Assembly: GCF_000003815.2 (NCBI RefSeq)
Contig: NC_049987.1
Coordinates: 12,422,778-12,486,777, forward strand
Direction: 5' to 3'
Length of the DNA: 64,000 bases
Source: Branchiostoma floridae
Lineage: Eukaryota; Chordata; Leptocardii; Amphioxiformes; Branchiostomatidae
Shown piece by piece: positions 14,501 through 26,195 of the stretch. A program made the translations under genes and the position numbers. Numbering within the stretch: position 1 is the stretch's first letter; each line of letters begins with the position of its first letter. The notes beneath the pieces were generated by a model. It was not told where the DNA came from. It saw only the letters and a program-made list of their open reading frames with translations, and searched no databases.

Positions 14501-17500
14501 AACATAAAATGTCTCCAGAGTGAGCATGGGGTGAAAAAAGTCTGGGAGCTATATTGTTCATTCTTTTCTTTCAAATTTTCTTCTTGTATAGGAAAACTGC
14601 ATTTAATTTTGTCCATATCCGGTACAGTATACACTCTTCTGTTTCACCCACAAAGCTGCTTTCTCATATTACAGATCCTTGAGGGTGAGCTGAGGATTGG
14701 TGGCCAGGAGCACTTCTACCTGGAGACCTGTGCTGCCATTGTGGTGCCTCATGGAGAGGATGGGGAGATGGAGATCTTCTGTTCCACTCAGAACCCCACC
14801 ACGATGCAGGCAAGTCTTACAGGAACTGTTCATCTCATTGGTGTCAATGGGTAGGTTGGGAGATTAATTTTGGTATATTATCTAATGACTCAAAGATTTG
14901 ATGCTTCCATTTGTACTAGCGGGTTGGCACTGGGTTTGGGGAAACTGAGATAAAGAGAGATTATCCTTGGTGCTGAAATGTGTGGCGTTATTGCCACATA
15001 AGCAGTAGATGGAAAGCTTTACATTCACACTTGTTTGTTAACATTATACATCTTCCTTGTTGATGCTGTTTTTCACTAGATGCTGGCAGCCAAGGTACTG
15101 GGTATCCCTGCAAACAGGGTGGTCTGCAGGGTGAAGAGGATGGGTAAGGAAACCTAATCATGTTTTCTATTATCTTACATCGGGGTATCCATGGAAACTG
15201 TGAATGATATGTTGAATTGCAGGGGATGATTTTTGGCAACATTAATGATAATGAATGATTCAAGGTGAAGGAATAAGCTAAGATGCCTATTCTTCAATAA
15301 TGCCTTTCCTGCAGGTGGTTTATTTTGTGCCAAATCCTTCTCTAAGTCTAAATGTTCACTCTCAATTGCTTAATTAATGTACATATTCTATATTTCCTTA
15401 TATGTATGTGTGTGTTTGTATAAGGTTATATGCATGATATTTGTTGCTGTATGTTGTGCAGGTGGAGCGTTTGGAGGGAAGGAGACACGACCCTTTGCCA
15501 TTACTTCAGTCTGTGCGGTGGCAGCTCACAAGTAGGTTGAGATTTGTGGTACCTCATTCCACCATAGGTTCTGGTACCCAATATATATTGTTACAGGCAG
15601 TCATTTTAAGTTTTGGTCTGATTGGGGTGTATATCCTCTTAAATCATTCATTGATATTCTTGGATTTGTAAAGGTCCATACATTTATCCTATATGATCCC
15701 TTACTGTTTCTCCCATGTCAGGGTGCAGAGACCAGTGAGAATCATGCTTGACAGAGACGAGGATATGGTAATAACAGGAAGAAGGCATCCTTTTCTGGGT
15801 AGATACAAGGTGTGTAGTATCAAGTTAAGTTATTTGCACAGCTGGAGCTTAACTGCATGAACAGAGAATGATCAGGCTCCTTGTGTTTGGCTACTCTTTC
15901 TGGATCTCTTCCATTTGCACTGTAAAGGCTTTTGTAAAGTGTATTCTACAATATTCAATATAACCTCTAGAGAAAGTATATCTATCTGAATATCTTGTTT
16001 TTCTCAAATTGTGTTTCACAAAAGTTGCGCATGCATAAACTTTGTTGATGTTTTCAAACTGTAAGAGTATTCTGTTTGGGCAGTTGGTTTGCAGTGTTTG
16101 GTGGGTCTTTGGTCCTTTGTGAAAGACACAAAACACAGAAAATACAGGGAAAACAGCATTCTTCCGTTTGGGGAGAAGCATTGAATAGAAACATGTCATA
16201 TTGCTTGCTTATCACTTTTGTGATGCTTAACAATGTAAGGCCTAACCCTGATGTTGTGCAATGTAGGTTGGATTTATGAGTGACGGGAGAGTTCTGGCAC
16301 TGGACATCAGTCTGTACAGTAATGCAGGAAACTCACTGGACCTGTCACATGGAGTAAGTAGCAAAACTGCCAACCTAAGGTATTCTAATTGGACATGTTA
16401 AAGTTACCAATAGAGGGTTAATGACCCACTCCAAGGTGTATATTGTGTCATAAGGCCTGGTCATTTGCTATAACCACCGAGATTAGATATTGATTACTTT
16501 GGTGAGAGACAAATGTTGCATCATGCAAAAATGTTACATTAACGAAACAATGTAAATAGATTATTCCTGTTGATATAACTTGTTGGTTGATGACATTAAA
16601 TTGATGTCGATTGTGTTTTGGAAGGTTATGTGCCAAGCCTTACTGCGCTCAGACAGTGCTTACACCATCCCCAATGTCCGTGCTGTTGGCTACGTCTGTA
16701 AGACAAACACAGCTTCCAACACAGCCTTCCGAGGCTTTGGAGCCCCCCAGGCAGTCTTCTTTGCAGAGAGTTGGATTGCTGACGTTGCTATCAAGTGTGG
16801 AATCTCTCAACACAAGGTAAATATCTACGGCAGTCATGTGAAAGACTGTAGTGTATGTTGTATTACCGGCACTACTAAGGTCATCTGGTAGAACACTTGT
16901 CAGTGAGTGAAATCCAGGCCACATTTAGTCCATCACTATTGTGCCACTCTCACATTCAACCTTATGACTGAAAATGAGATTTAATTTGATTTCCTACTGC
17001 AATATAAACCCTTCTCTTGTTGCCAACAGGTCCGAGAGATAAACATGTGCAAGGAGGGTGACGTGACTCACTACAACATGACGCTGGAAGGGTGTCAGCT
17101 GCAGCGTTGCTGGGAGGAGTGTCTGAAGCAGAGTGACTTCCTCACCAGGCGCAGGCAGGTGGACGGGTTCAATGGGTGAGTTTAAAACCTAGATGTGTCT
17201 TTGAGGACAGTGGGTTCAAAAGCAATGCTTTGAGCTTTAGGCTTGTATGTTCAATGCATGAGTTCAGTTCAAGATTCTAGGAGAACAACAGCTCTATATT
17301 CCTCATGGTACGACATGCCCAAAACTAAATACTTTATACTTTCACCTACAATTGTTTTGTCCAACAGGGAAAACAGGTGGAAGAAACGTGGGTTGGCAGC
17401 CATCCCAACCAAGTATGGTATTGCTTTTATTGGATCATTCAACCAGGTAGGTTTGTGAGGTTTTTGAATCCATGTTTTCGCCTATTTTTTTATCACAGAA

Positions 17501-20074
17501 CAGTTATTGTAATTCCAGCAGGGTTGCTGATATATATGTACATTTATCATAGGGCACCTACCTGTTTATCCATGTGTGATGTGTCTGTATTGTCTCCCCC
17601 AGGCTGGTGCTCTGGTGCATGTGTACACAGATGGGTCTGTGCTGGTAACCCATGGTGGTACCGAGATGGGGCAGGGGCTGCACACCAAGATGGTCCAGGT
17701 GGCCGGCAGGGTGTTGAAGATTCCCACCTCCAGAATCCACATCAGTGAAACCAGCACGAACACTGTACCAAACACCTCCTCTACTGCTGCCAGCCTCAGC
17801 TCAGATCTCTATGGAATGGCAGTCAAGGTCTCGGCTTAATGAAGTCATCTTTTCCCTTGTTTTATTTCATGCCCTATTTTACGATATGTCTAAAGAGCAA
17901 TTCTTAAGCACAGTCTGTGGACATACAGGACATCTTCATTTGCCATAGTGCATGTAGATGCCATTAAAGATTGCACGTGCGCTAGATAAATTTGCATCCT
18001 CAGAATGACACAATTGATCCTGTTCTTTCTCAGATTGCCTGCGAGACCATCCTGCAGCGACTGGAGCCCTACATGGGGAAGGGTTCCTGGGATGACTGGG
18101 TGCGGGCAGCGTACTTTGACAGAGTTGGACTTTCAGCCACTGGGTTCTACAGGTTTGCGTGCTGTGACTGTCTTGTTCTGAGCAAGAGCAGTACCGCTGT
18201 GGTATAGCAATATTGAACCTTTTCACTTTAACTGATCCAAATGTTCTTATGTAGACTTATAGTGTTGCGAATCCTTGTCTGTCCAGGACACCGGGAATAG
18301 AATACGACATACAGAAGAATGAAGGGAGGCCCTTTAGCTACTTCTGTTATGGAACAGCTGTGTCTGAGGTCGAGATTGATTGCCTCACTGGGGATCACAC
18401 GGTAACACTTGCGCACTGTACATGTTTTTTTTTCTTTAAGTGTGAAACTGTTCCTCTTCATTCTGAACCTTAACTCCACGAGTAATTTAATTGGATGATA
18501 CTTGATGTGCTGTGACGTTTTGCATAAATATGTACAATGCTCATATGACGTAGTGAATTGTTGCCATACCCCACAGGTTCTACGTACGGATATTGTGATG
18601 GACGTGGGGAACAGCCTGAACCCTGCTGTAGACATTGGACAGGTGGGAAGATCAAATAGCACCTTATCTTAATACTTGTGTCTGCTGTACTTTTAACTAA
18701 ACGTTTTGTGATCCAACTTATCATTTCGTATTGACAGTCCCTTATTGTAATTCCAGAACTGTTGTAACTGATCCACTGTAATGTAATGCATGGTGAGGTG
18801 TGGGCCATGTTGACCTGTCACATGTCCATTTTACTGTTAATGGATTGCAGTCACTTCCTTCTGTATTTTCCCCCAGATTGAAGGAGCATTTCTACAGGGC
18901 TATGGCTTATATACAATGGAAGAGCAGGTGTACTCACCTGACGGGGTGCTGTACTCACGAGGACCTGGCATGTATAAGATACCAGGGTTTGCTGACATCC
19001 CCATTCACTTCAATGTGTCCCTGCTGAGAGGTGCACCAAATGACAAGGCAATCTTCTCATCTAAGGTAGTCCTGCTGATCATTTTATTTACAACTCAATT
19101 TGTTTTGTTTTTTCCTAATACTTGCAGGAAATTAATGGCAAAGGATAGTAAGCAAAAAAAACAACTTAAGAAATTAACTTGATGCAACTTATAGGCTTGT
19201 GAAGGTCCAGACGTGTGTCCGATTGAAAATCCTGCAATATGGTTTTGCCAAGCAAGCAAAAATGTACAGACGAATTTTTTGACTTCTCGAAGTAAAAACA
19301 GTCTTTTCATAAATGAATATTACATGCACCAGCTTTTGTCATTGTTACTACACCACCAGGGTGTCGGAGAGCCTCCAATTCTACTGGCTTCATCTGTCTT
19401 CTTTGCCATCAAAGATGCCATCTACTCTGCTAGAGCGGATGCAGGATATAAGGGCATATTCCGACTGGATAGCCCAGCGACTGCTGAGCGCATCCGCATG
19501 GCTTGCAAGGACCAGTTTACCGCCCAGGTAAGGAATTGGTCTTGTATAAGATTTGTCTACGCCAAGCTTTCCCTCGTCACGGGGCTGGATCACAAAGTGA
19601 ACGTTCATGGATGGAAACATTTCAGGGCCATGTTTAGGTTTTTAGATTGGCAGAAAATTTTAGCATAAGTGTAATTGTTCTTAATTTACTGACTTCTTGT
19701 GATAAACATTTATGATGATCTATCATAACTGCCATTGTTAAAACTAAAGTTATGTCTGTTATTATGACAAAGATAAAGTTCAAGATTCAAATTAATTCTA
19801 AGGCTTTTCCGCCTACTGTATTTGCAGCGCTTTTCATTTCCTAATCCTGTACTACATGTAGCAAGTAGATACAATTACAATGTAGCTGCATTGTTTTGTG
19901 TGCATGTTAAAAAGGATGAGTCAGATAACTACTTGCACTGCCATGCTCCCAAATTCCAAGTGAGAGAAAATAAGACTGAAATCCACAGTATATGTGTTAC
20001 TTACTGATCCTTTCCTGTTGTAGTTCCCTGCAGCTGAGCCAGGAAGCTTCACACCTTGGGCTATCAAGCTTTAG
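5303..20074 (+). CDS. XDH: xanthine dehydrogenase, 35 exons, complete
   Basis: Oxidises hypoxanthine to xanthine to urate, passing electrons through molybdopterin, two 2Fe-2S clusters and FAD to NAD+ (family knowledge; a cytosolic homodimer). Exon ends placed by reading frame and splice sites: 5303-5371, 6541-6598, 6895-6991, 7541-7649, 7832-7958, 8312-8373, 8841-8945, 9066-9146, 9361-9502, 9675-9842, 10345-10421, 10597-10803, 11305-11489, 11654-11816, 12255-12329, 12735-12852, 12985-13036, 13330-13456, 13793-13915, 14210-14296, 14675-14809, 15080-15143, 15462-15531, 15722-15809, 16267-16353, 16625-16816, 17030-17175, 17368-17446, 17603-17827, 18034-18152, 18287-18401, 18577-18642, 18877-19065, 19360-19527, 20024-20074. 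All phases agree and give 1341 residues, against 1333 in human XDH. Intron 21 is GC-AG. Molybdenum-site residues Q783, E818, R928, F930, F1025 and E1273 are kept, but Arg880 is replaced by Q896 and Thr1010 by I1026. An AATAAA lies at 20275. Confidence 0.97.
5753..6018 (+). repeat. interspersed element with hairpin-like termini, in XDH intron 1
   Basis: Begins with gagttcggagacctcatacc and 'acctccatgaaa'; ends with 'tttcatggaggtaataacc', so the ends are short inverted repeats. The interior has 'accaaatatcattacaatcc', shared with other copies in this window near 3950 and 26090. The start motif recurs at 26783 and 30685. I see no open frame. This looks like a non-autonomous DNA element of unknown superfamily. 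Confidence 0.6.
6048..6468. mobile_element. hAT-like MITE, 421 bp, with 8-bp target duplication
   Basis: The ends are inverted: tagggctgggtatcggtac on the left and gtaccggtacccagcccta on the right. The 8-bp sequence GGCATGAC directly flanks both ends (6040-6047 and 6469-6476). An 8-bp duplication with TAGGGCTGGG-type termini is characteristic of hAT-family non-autonomous elements. The interior repeats 'ggacctga' and 'accgg' motifs and has no transposase frame. It lies in XDH intron 1. Confidence 0.85.
8455..8533 (+). repeat. compound microsatellite (TTTG)n(TG)n
   Basis: About seven TTTG units run directly into about two dozen TG units, inside XDH intron 6. Short frames read through it on either strand are only the dinucleotide repeat. 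Confidence 0.97.
9361..11816 (+). other. XDH: XDH exons 9-14: FAD/NAD-binding domain
   Basis: Contains the FAD-binding signature [12 protein letters not shown] (human KLVVGNTEIGIE), the FGAGCTITY segment, and [21 protein letters not shown] carries Tyr413, equivalent to bovine Tyr393, which sits in the NAD pocket. The acidic loop RRRDDDIA (D448-D450) matches bovine 428-430. Keeping that loop and tyrosine supports an NAD+-dependent dehydrogenase rather than an aldehyde oxidase, whose family members lack NAD binding. Confidence 0.9.
12255..20074 (+). other. XDH: XDH exons 15-35: molybdopterin domain
   Basis: Contains [27 protein letters not shown], the STQN glutamine (Q783), [11 protein letters not shown] with E818 (bovine Glu802), [12 protein letters not shown] with R928 and F930, [37 protein letters not shown], and GVGEPP with E1273 (bovine Glu1261, the catalytic base). 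Exon 26 begins [10 protein letters not shown] where mammals have IMERALFHMD, so the Arg880 position is Q896. The constant offset of 16 residues at E818, Q896, R928, F930 and F1025 confirms the alignment. Confidence 0.93.
14810..15079 (+). other. XDH: GC-AG intron (XDH intron 21)
   Basis: The donor reads CAG|GCAAGT and the acceptor ...TTTCACTAG. With this GC donor the joined protein is [16 protein letters not shown], the same length as human TQNTMKTQSFVAKMLG. No GT donor nearby keeps the frame. GCAAGT after CAG is the consensus of the rare GC-AG intron class. Confidence 0.88.
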
Positions 20075-22450
20075 GGAGGTGCCAGCTCTTACTGACAGCT
20101 CTACAACACTGAGGAAGAACTGGTTTTATTGGATAGTTTGGGGAATCCAGCATACTGCTCTTCCTTTGTGTTTCTCTGATAACGTTATACATATATTATA
20201 TTACCATATATCAAGGTCTGCCTATTAACACCTCAAACGACCTCAGACAACTTCAAATGACCTCAAACGGCTCTAATAAAAAGTGTACATGGTGCAACAA
20301 CCTTATATGGCGGTCTGGATACAATGTTTACTAGGCATTTATGAACTAAATAATGCAGCAGTTATTTCGAGTTAATCCACCGCTTTCAAGATCAACGCAA
20401 TTTCTGGTCGCCATATTGGATTATAGGGGTCTACATGAAGAAGTTTTCGATACCTTCTTCAGTCCATAGACGACAGTATGATAAAACTGTGGATGTTGTA
20501 ATTAGCCATAAGTGGCTCCTAGAGTATAGCATAGCACAATTCTATCCTTGATAACCCATTCCTCCCTCATATACAATATTATAGCACAGTATGGTCCATG
20601 GGGTATATGGGAAACTGATAAATCCTCAAAATGGAGCAAGATTTAAGTGATTCTAGGCTGTGACCGTTACATCCTCCATTCCATGTTCATGCATTTCTAT
20701 AACCAACGTAGAATGTGGCACAAGAAGTAGATATGTTACCATGTAATCATCCCAATATATGTACATGGATATCGTGTTTTGTAGGTTGAAACTTGGTAGA
20801 AAGGCATATTAACTCAATATATCAATACATAGTTTATTTCATTCATTATTTTCTCAGGCCGGTTAATCCCAAAATGTGTGACCGTCTGTCCATACATGAT
20901 ACTATACTGTTCTTTTTCTAGCCAGTCCAAAATCTGTTCCACTTGTTCAGGTGCATTTTTTCAGACCATTCCACCTAGAAACACTGGTTTCGTACTGTTT
21001 AATACCATGTACCGGCACCTACGTCTGCTCATAAGAAATAAGGTTTTACTTAATGTTTGACATCTATGTTTTAGAGGAGGGCTTTTTAAAAAATATAATC
21101 AATATGCTTTTTGCCCTATCCTCAATATATATCCTATCGCACCTAATAATAACAATCCCTTAGTTGAAATATTTGAACGTTGGAACATCACGGAAGATCT
21201 GGCATTACATAGGATCTGGCAACCAGTAGATCTATGTGAATGAAATCCATGTTAATAGAATAAAGAACATAAACATGACAACAGTGAAACCTTAACCCCA
21301 TACTTACTGTATGTGTTTCTAAATAGCTGACAGAGTTCACTCACAGTACACCCACCTACCAGCACATGGCGTACTCTCAGATACACAGAGCTCAATTATA
21401 ATATAACATATTGTGGAGAGACCCTTATCAACCCCCACAATATAAACTTTGAGGACAAATACTTATATGAGGGTATTCTTTCTTACGAATGCAAGGTAAT
21501 GGTTTTTCTACCAGCTCTGATATAAATGGCGTCTTCAATCCCTCTGGCAAAAAGGTCTGGCTCTGTGTCCAGGATTCTCACTTGGTCCGATCCGACCGTG
21601 TGTCCAGGTAACTCTATAGCTATATGTTTGTGTTGAGATTGTTGAACTCGGGTGTGTGTGTGCATGGAACCTGGTCTTCAGTCTATCCAATATAGGACTC
21701 TTCGGCATTTGGTGTTTTGACCTTGGCACCGTAATATGATACACGACACCACACTTACTTTCCTTAGCGGTTTTGTCTGTGTGCTACCAGGCTATAAGGT
21801 TCTCGAAGGCCTGAAACAGGTTTTAATCCCATATCATATGAAGATCCTTCTAAGTCCTTGTAACAATCATTTTAAGTAAGGAAGCACAACAACCCCTAGG
21901 CCCTCTGGTCAGATAAGCAGTGGATTATTCACTCCTTGACAAAGCAAAGGAGCTAATCAGTTCAAAATTTGGGTAAGTCCAATTTTTCTGTTGGAAATTA
22001 CAGTTCACCTTTTCCATTAGTTGAAAAGCTGTTCATGGATCCTAATATTTGTAGGTGATAAGGTCGAGAAAACGAAGGTCAATAATGGTTTTCTACGTCT
22101 GTACAGCGGGACAGTACATCATGTGCGGGTAAGGGGCAAAGTAATATATGTATCAGTACATTGCAATATGCTAAGTTACTTGTAGGTTTTCTGCTATTGT
22201 TATCTTCCTTTGTGTCGTCCAATGGAAGGTCTTAATTTGCTTTACTAAAACACTTGTCGGAAATACTAGAAACATTAAAAATCGTCGAATTCTAATGATA
22301 AAAACGGCTTAATGTCGAGATGCGTTCACAACATGAACTAGGACCAACGCTGAACAAATGAAGTATGCCGTATGCTGGATTCCTCAAACTATCCAATAAA
22401 ATCAGCTCTTCTTCAGTGTTACAGAGCTGTCAGTAAGAGCTGGCACCTCC
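20075..22450. other. intergenic region between the convergent XDH copies
   Basis: The first 81 bases (to 20155) match the inverted sequence 22371-22450, so the duplication included the start of the 3' UTR. Similarity stops there abruptly. A polyadenylation-type AATAAA lies at 20275-20280. Apart from a possible Penelope-like remnant at about 21483-21744, I see no gene in the 2.2 kb between these points. Confidence 0.7.
21483..21744 (-). mobile_element. possible Penelope-like element remnant (endonuclease C-terminus)
   Basis: A minus-strand frame ends with VRILDTEPDLFARGIEDAIY. This resembles the 'kvLdre.r.f.RgvkEAi.I' block found after the GIY-YIG endonuclease of Penelope-like retroelements and related reverse-transcriptase proteins. 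A histidine followed by TVGSDQ precedes it, as 'H...tGH.idw' does in those proteins. The piece is about 60 residues with no reverse transcriptase around it and no intact frame upstream, so it would be a decayed 3' fragment. The match is from memory of the family pattern, not a search. Confidence 0.45.
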
Positions 22451-24646
22451 CTAAAGCTTGATAGCCCAAGGTGTGAAGCTTCCTGGCTCAGCTGCAGGGA
22501 ACTACAACAGAAAAGTATCAGTAAGTAACAAATTTCCTTCCAAATAATGCAGCAGTGGATTTCAGTCTCATTTTCTCACACTTGGACCTTTGGTATACAG
22601 TAGCATGGCAGTGCAAGTAGTTATCTGACTCGTCATTTTTGACACTCACACAAAACAACTAATTCAATTACATCTACTTGCTACATCTAGCTATCAAAGT
22701 ACAGGATTTGGAAATGAGAAGCGCTGAATAAGCGGAAAAAATTTGTATCTTGGACTTTATTCTAACAATGGCAGTTATAATACATCGGAAAAAAGGCTTA
22801 TCATAAGATGTTACAACATTTCAAAGAACAATTGCTCCAAAACTTTCTGGCAATCTAAAAAGCCTACCATTTAAACCTGACATGTTTCCATCCATGAAAG
22901 TGCACTTTTGGTGTGCACCATATCTAGGGAAACTTTGGCGGAGACAAATCTTAAACAAAACCAAGTCCTTACCTGGGCGGTAAACTGGTCCTTGCAGGCC
23001 ATGCGGATACGCTCAGCAGTCGCTGGGCTATCCAGTCGGAATGTGCCCTTGAATCCTGCATCAGCCCTGGCAGAGTAGATGGCATCTTTGATGGCAAAGA
23101 AGACAGATGAAGCCAGCAGTAGAGGAGGCTCTCCGATACCCTGGTGGTGCAGTTACAATAAGCAAAAGCTTCATTTAAGAAAATACTTTTTTTCTACAAG
23201 TAAAAAATGCTTCTGCATTTGCTGAACATTGCAATGACTGATCACAACATATTACAGTATTTTCAATCCCTTTTCCACAGCTCAACTTTCACAAGCCTTG
23301 GGTGGCAGAAGACCCGCATAACTCGAGAAAATCTGTAGGGAATGTAATTCAATATTTGGTATGTGGGTATTTTTTTGTGGACTTTCCTTTACCATTAAAC
23401 AAAATGATAAGAAGGACTACCTTAGATGAGAAGATTGCCTTGTCATTCGGTGCACCTCTCAGCAGGGACACATTGAAGTGAATGGGGATGTCAGCAAACC
23501 CTGGTATCTTATACATGCCAGGTCCTCGTGAGTACAGCACCCCGTCAGGTGAGTACACCTGCTCTTCCAGGGTGAATAAGCCATAGCCCTGTACAAAGGC
23601 TCCTTCAATCTGGAGGAAAATACCGAATTAAGTGCAATTCATTAAGAACAAAATGGACATGTGACAGGTCAACATGGCCCACACCTCACCATGTTATAGA
23701 TAGTGGACCTGTTACACAATTCTGGAATAACAATATGGCACAATATGAAATAGTTATTTACGTTAAAGGTACAGCAGATACATATAAGATAATGTGCTTT
23801 TTGATCTTCTCAGCTGCGAAGGACCGGATGGCACTTAGAAAGTCCGTACCTGTCCAATGTCTATAGCAGGGTTCAGGCTGCTCCCCACGTCCATCACAAT
23901 ATCCGTACGCAGGACCTGTGGGGTATGAGAACAAGTTACTATGTCATGTGAACACTGTACATGTGTATTTGAAACATGAAAGCACATCCAGTCAAATCAT
24001 CGATGGAGTTAAGAATTACGAGGAAAGGCTGGACTCAACAAAATAGTATGTAGCTTGCAGGCGTTACCGTGTGGTCCCCAGTGAGGCAATTGATCTCGAC
24101 CTCAGACAGAGCTGTTCCATAGCAGAAGTAGCTAAAGGGCCTCCCTTCATTCTTCTGATGTCGTATTCTATTCCTGGGGTCCTGGACAGACACAATTCTC
24201 AACATTGTAAGTCTACTTAAGAAATATTTTGATCAGTCAAAGTCCAGTATTGCTATAACACAGCGACACTGCTCTTGCTCATTACAATACAGTTATGATC
24301 ACAGCACACAGACCTGTAGAAGCCAGTGGCTGAAAGTCCAACTCTGTCCAAGTACGCTGCCCGCACCCAGTCATCCCAGGATCCCTTCCCCATGTAGGGC
24401 TCCAGTCGCTGCAGGATGGTCTCGCAGGCAATCTGAGGAAGAACAGAGTCAATTGCCTCACACAAGCACTGTGTTATTCTTATAGCTTAGGATACAAATT
24501 TACAGCACATGCCATTCTTAATGATTAAATCAACTATGGCAGATGATGTCCTGTATATCCTGACTGTTATAAAGATTGTCACTTTACATTCATTTTTCAA
24601 TAAGGCCATCTTGGTTTGATTATATGTATGACATCACGTGTACATC

Positions 24647-24702
24647 AGTTTTGGGTTTCCCAGAGGATGTCATCCATATGATCGAATCAACATGGCTTAA
24701 TG
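24647..24702 (+). repeat. second copy of the 55-bp dispersed repeat at 4355
   Basis: Same orientation as 4355-4412, with a few base differences. It lies within intron 29 of the XDH pseudocopy, at a place where the intact copy has no such sequence. Confidence 0.5.
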
Positions 24703-25118
24703 CATGAAACAAAACATTTATCAGACCAGACCTTGACTGCCATTCCATTTAGATCTGAGCTGATACTGGCAGATGTAGGTGAGGTGTTAGGTACAGTATT
24801 GGTGCTGGTCTCACTGATGTGGATTCTGGAGGTAGGAATCTTCAACACCCTGCCGGCCACCTGGACCATCTTGGTGTGCAGCCCCTGCCCCATCTCTGTC
24901 CCACCATGGGTTACCAGCACAGACCCATCTGTGTACACATGCACCAGAGCACCGGCCTGGGGGAGACAATACAGACACATCACACAAGGATAAAGAGGTA
25001 GGTGCCCTGTGATAAATTTATCAGCAATGCAACACTGCAAGTATTACTACTATAAGCCGAATTTTCAATTTAAAGACCTTGCAGTCCTACCTGGTTTTGT
25101 GTTCCAATAAAACAAATA

Positions 25119-25326
25119 CTGTAAATGCATTTAAGTTCGCGGGGATTTAATTTCGCGGTAGCGGGGAACAGGACTTTTCGCGGTGGTTTTATTTTCGCGG
25201 TAACACCATTGACTGCAGTCTAATACCATAATAGAAAAATGTTCGCGGTGGTTTTAAGTTCGCGGTGAAGTGGTCACCGCGAAAACCGCGAACATCAATC
25301 CACCGCGAACATTTCTGCATTTACAG
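25119..25326. mobile_element. 208-bp MITE with TA target duplication inside pseudo-exon 28
   Basis: The termini are CTGTAAATGCA and TGCATTTACAG, flanked by TA on both sides (25117-25118 and 25327-25328). Removing the element and one TA restores the exon 28 sequence aligned with the intact gene (aagtatggta|t...). The interior is built from 'ttcgcggt' and 'accgcgaa' blocks in both orientations. TA duplication suggests Tc1/mariner-type mobilisation. Insertion into a coding exon is clear from comparison with the other copy. Confidence 0.92.
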
Positions 25327-25714
25327 TACCATACTTGATTGGGATGGCTGCCAAGCCACGTTTCTTCCACCTGTTCTCTCTGTTGGACGACACAATTGTA
25401 ACCAAAAATATTAAGTACATAGTATTGACATGTTGTTGCATGAGCAGTTGGAAGTTAAGCTGGAACGATTTGACAAACATGTGCTATTCCAAGAAAATCA
25501 TGAGGCGTTTGGTTTCCTTAATACAGTCCTGAGGCTGAGAACTGCTTTGGTTCTGAAATCATGTCACACTTATGCATAAGAAATTGCATAATTAATATTC
25601 AATGATGTTCACCTGTGCATAACTTCCAAATGCCAGAAGTAAGAAATTCCTGTTATTTACCACAATGGTATTATTTCATCAAGATATAATACCATCATAT
25701 ATCAAGGGAAGACT

Positions 25715-25787
25715 ATTATCGATAAATATTTGCAAATAAAGACCTTTATTTGCAAAAGGTCTTTATTTGCAAATATTTATCGATAAT
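25715..25787. repeat. perfect 31-bp-arm palindrome
   Basis: The left arm at 25715-25745 (attatcgataaatatttgca...) is exactly inverted at 25757-25787 around an 11-base spacer. It is AT-rich and can form a strong hairpin. It lies between pseudo-exons 28 and 5, inside the region where exons 6-27 have been lost. Confidence 0.95.
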
Positions 25788-25849
25788 ATTCTTCTCTTTC
25801 TCAGTCACAATGGATGCTAAACCAGATCACTATTTGAAGCCCATCTTGA

Positions 25850-26195
25850 GTTATTCCCTTTCAAAGTCTGACGGTAAACCACCCCTGCAGTTCTAAAACA
25901 AGCCGCTAGGAGGCCAAAACCTACCGGTATACCGCTTACTCTCGGCCTCTAGAGCTGCCTACCACTTGGATATCATAGCCACAGTATGTCCAGAACTTGA
26001 GATATCAAATCCAGAAGTTAAATTGCAGTATTGTAACAAGCTGCTTGGGGCCCCAAATTCAAATCATTTCCAGGTCTCATCAAAACCTACCCACATACCA
26101 AATATCAACACAGTCCATCCAAGTGTCCTCAAGTAATGCTGGTCTTCTACAAACATACATACATACAAACATACATACATACATACAAACATAAA
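25850..26195 (+). repeat. interspersed repeat copies with ACAT microsatellite
   Basis: Two diverged units of the family seen at 5753 and 32024 lie here. They share 'gctaggaggccaaaacctac', and 'accaaatatcaacacagtccatccaagtg' in the second. They run into an (ACAT)n/(ACAA)n tract at about 26147-26193. Noncoding. Confidence 0.6.
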
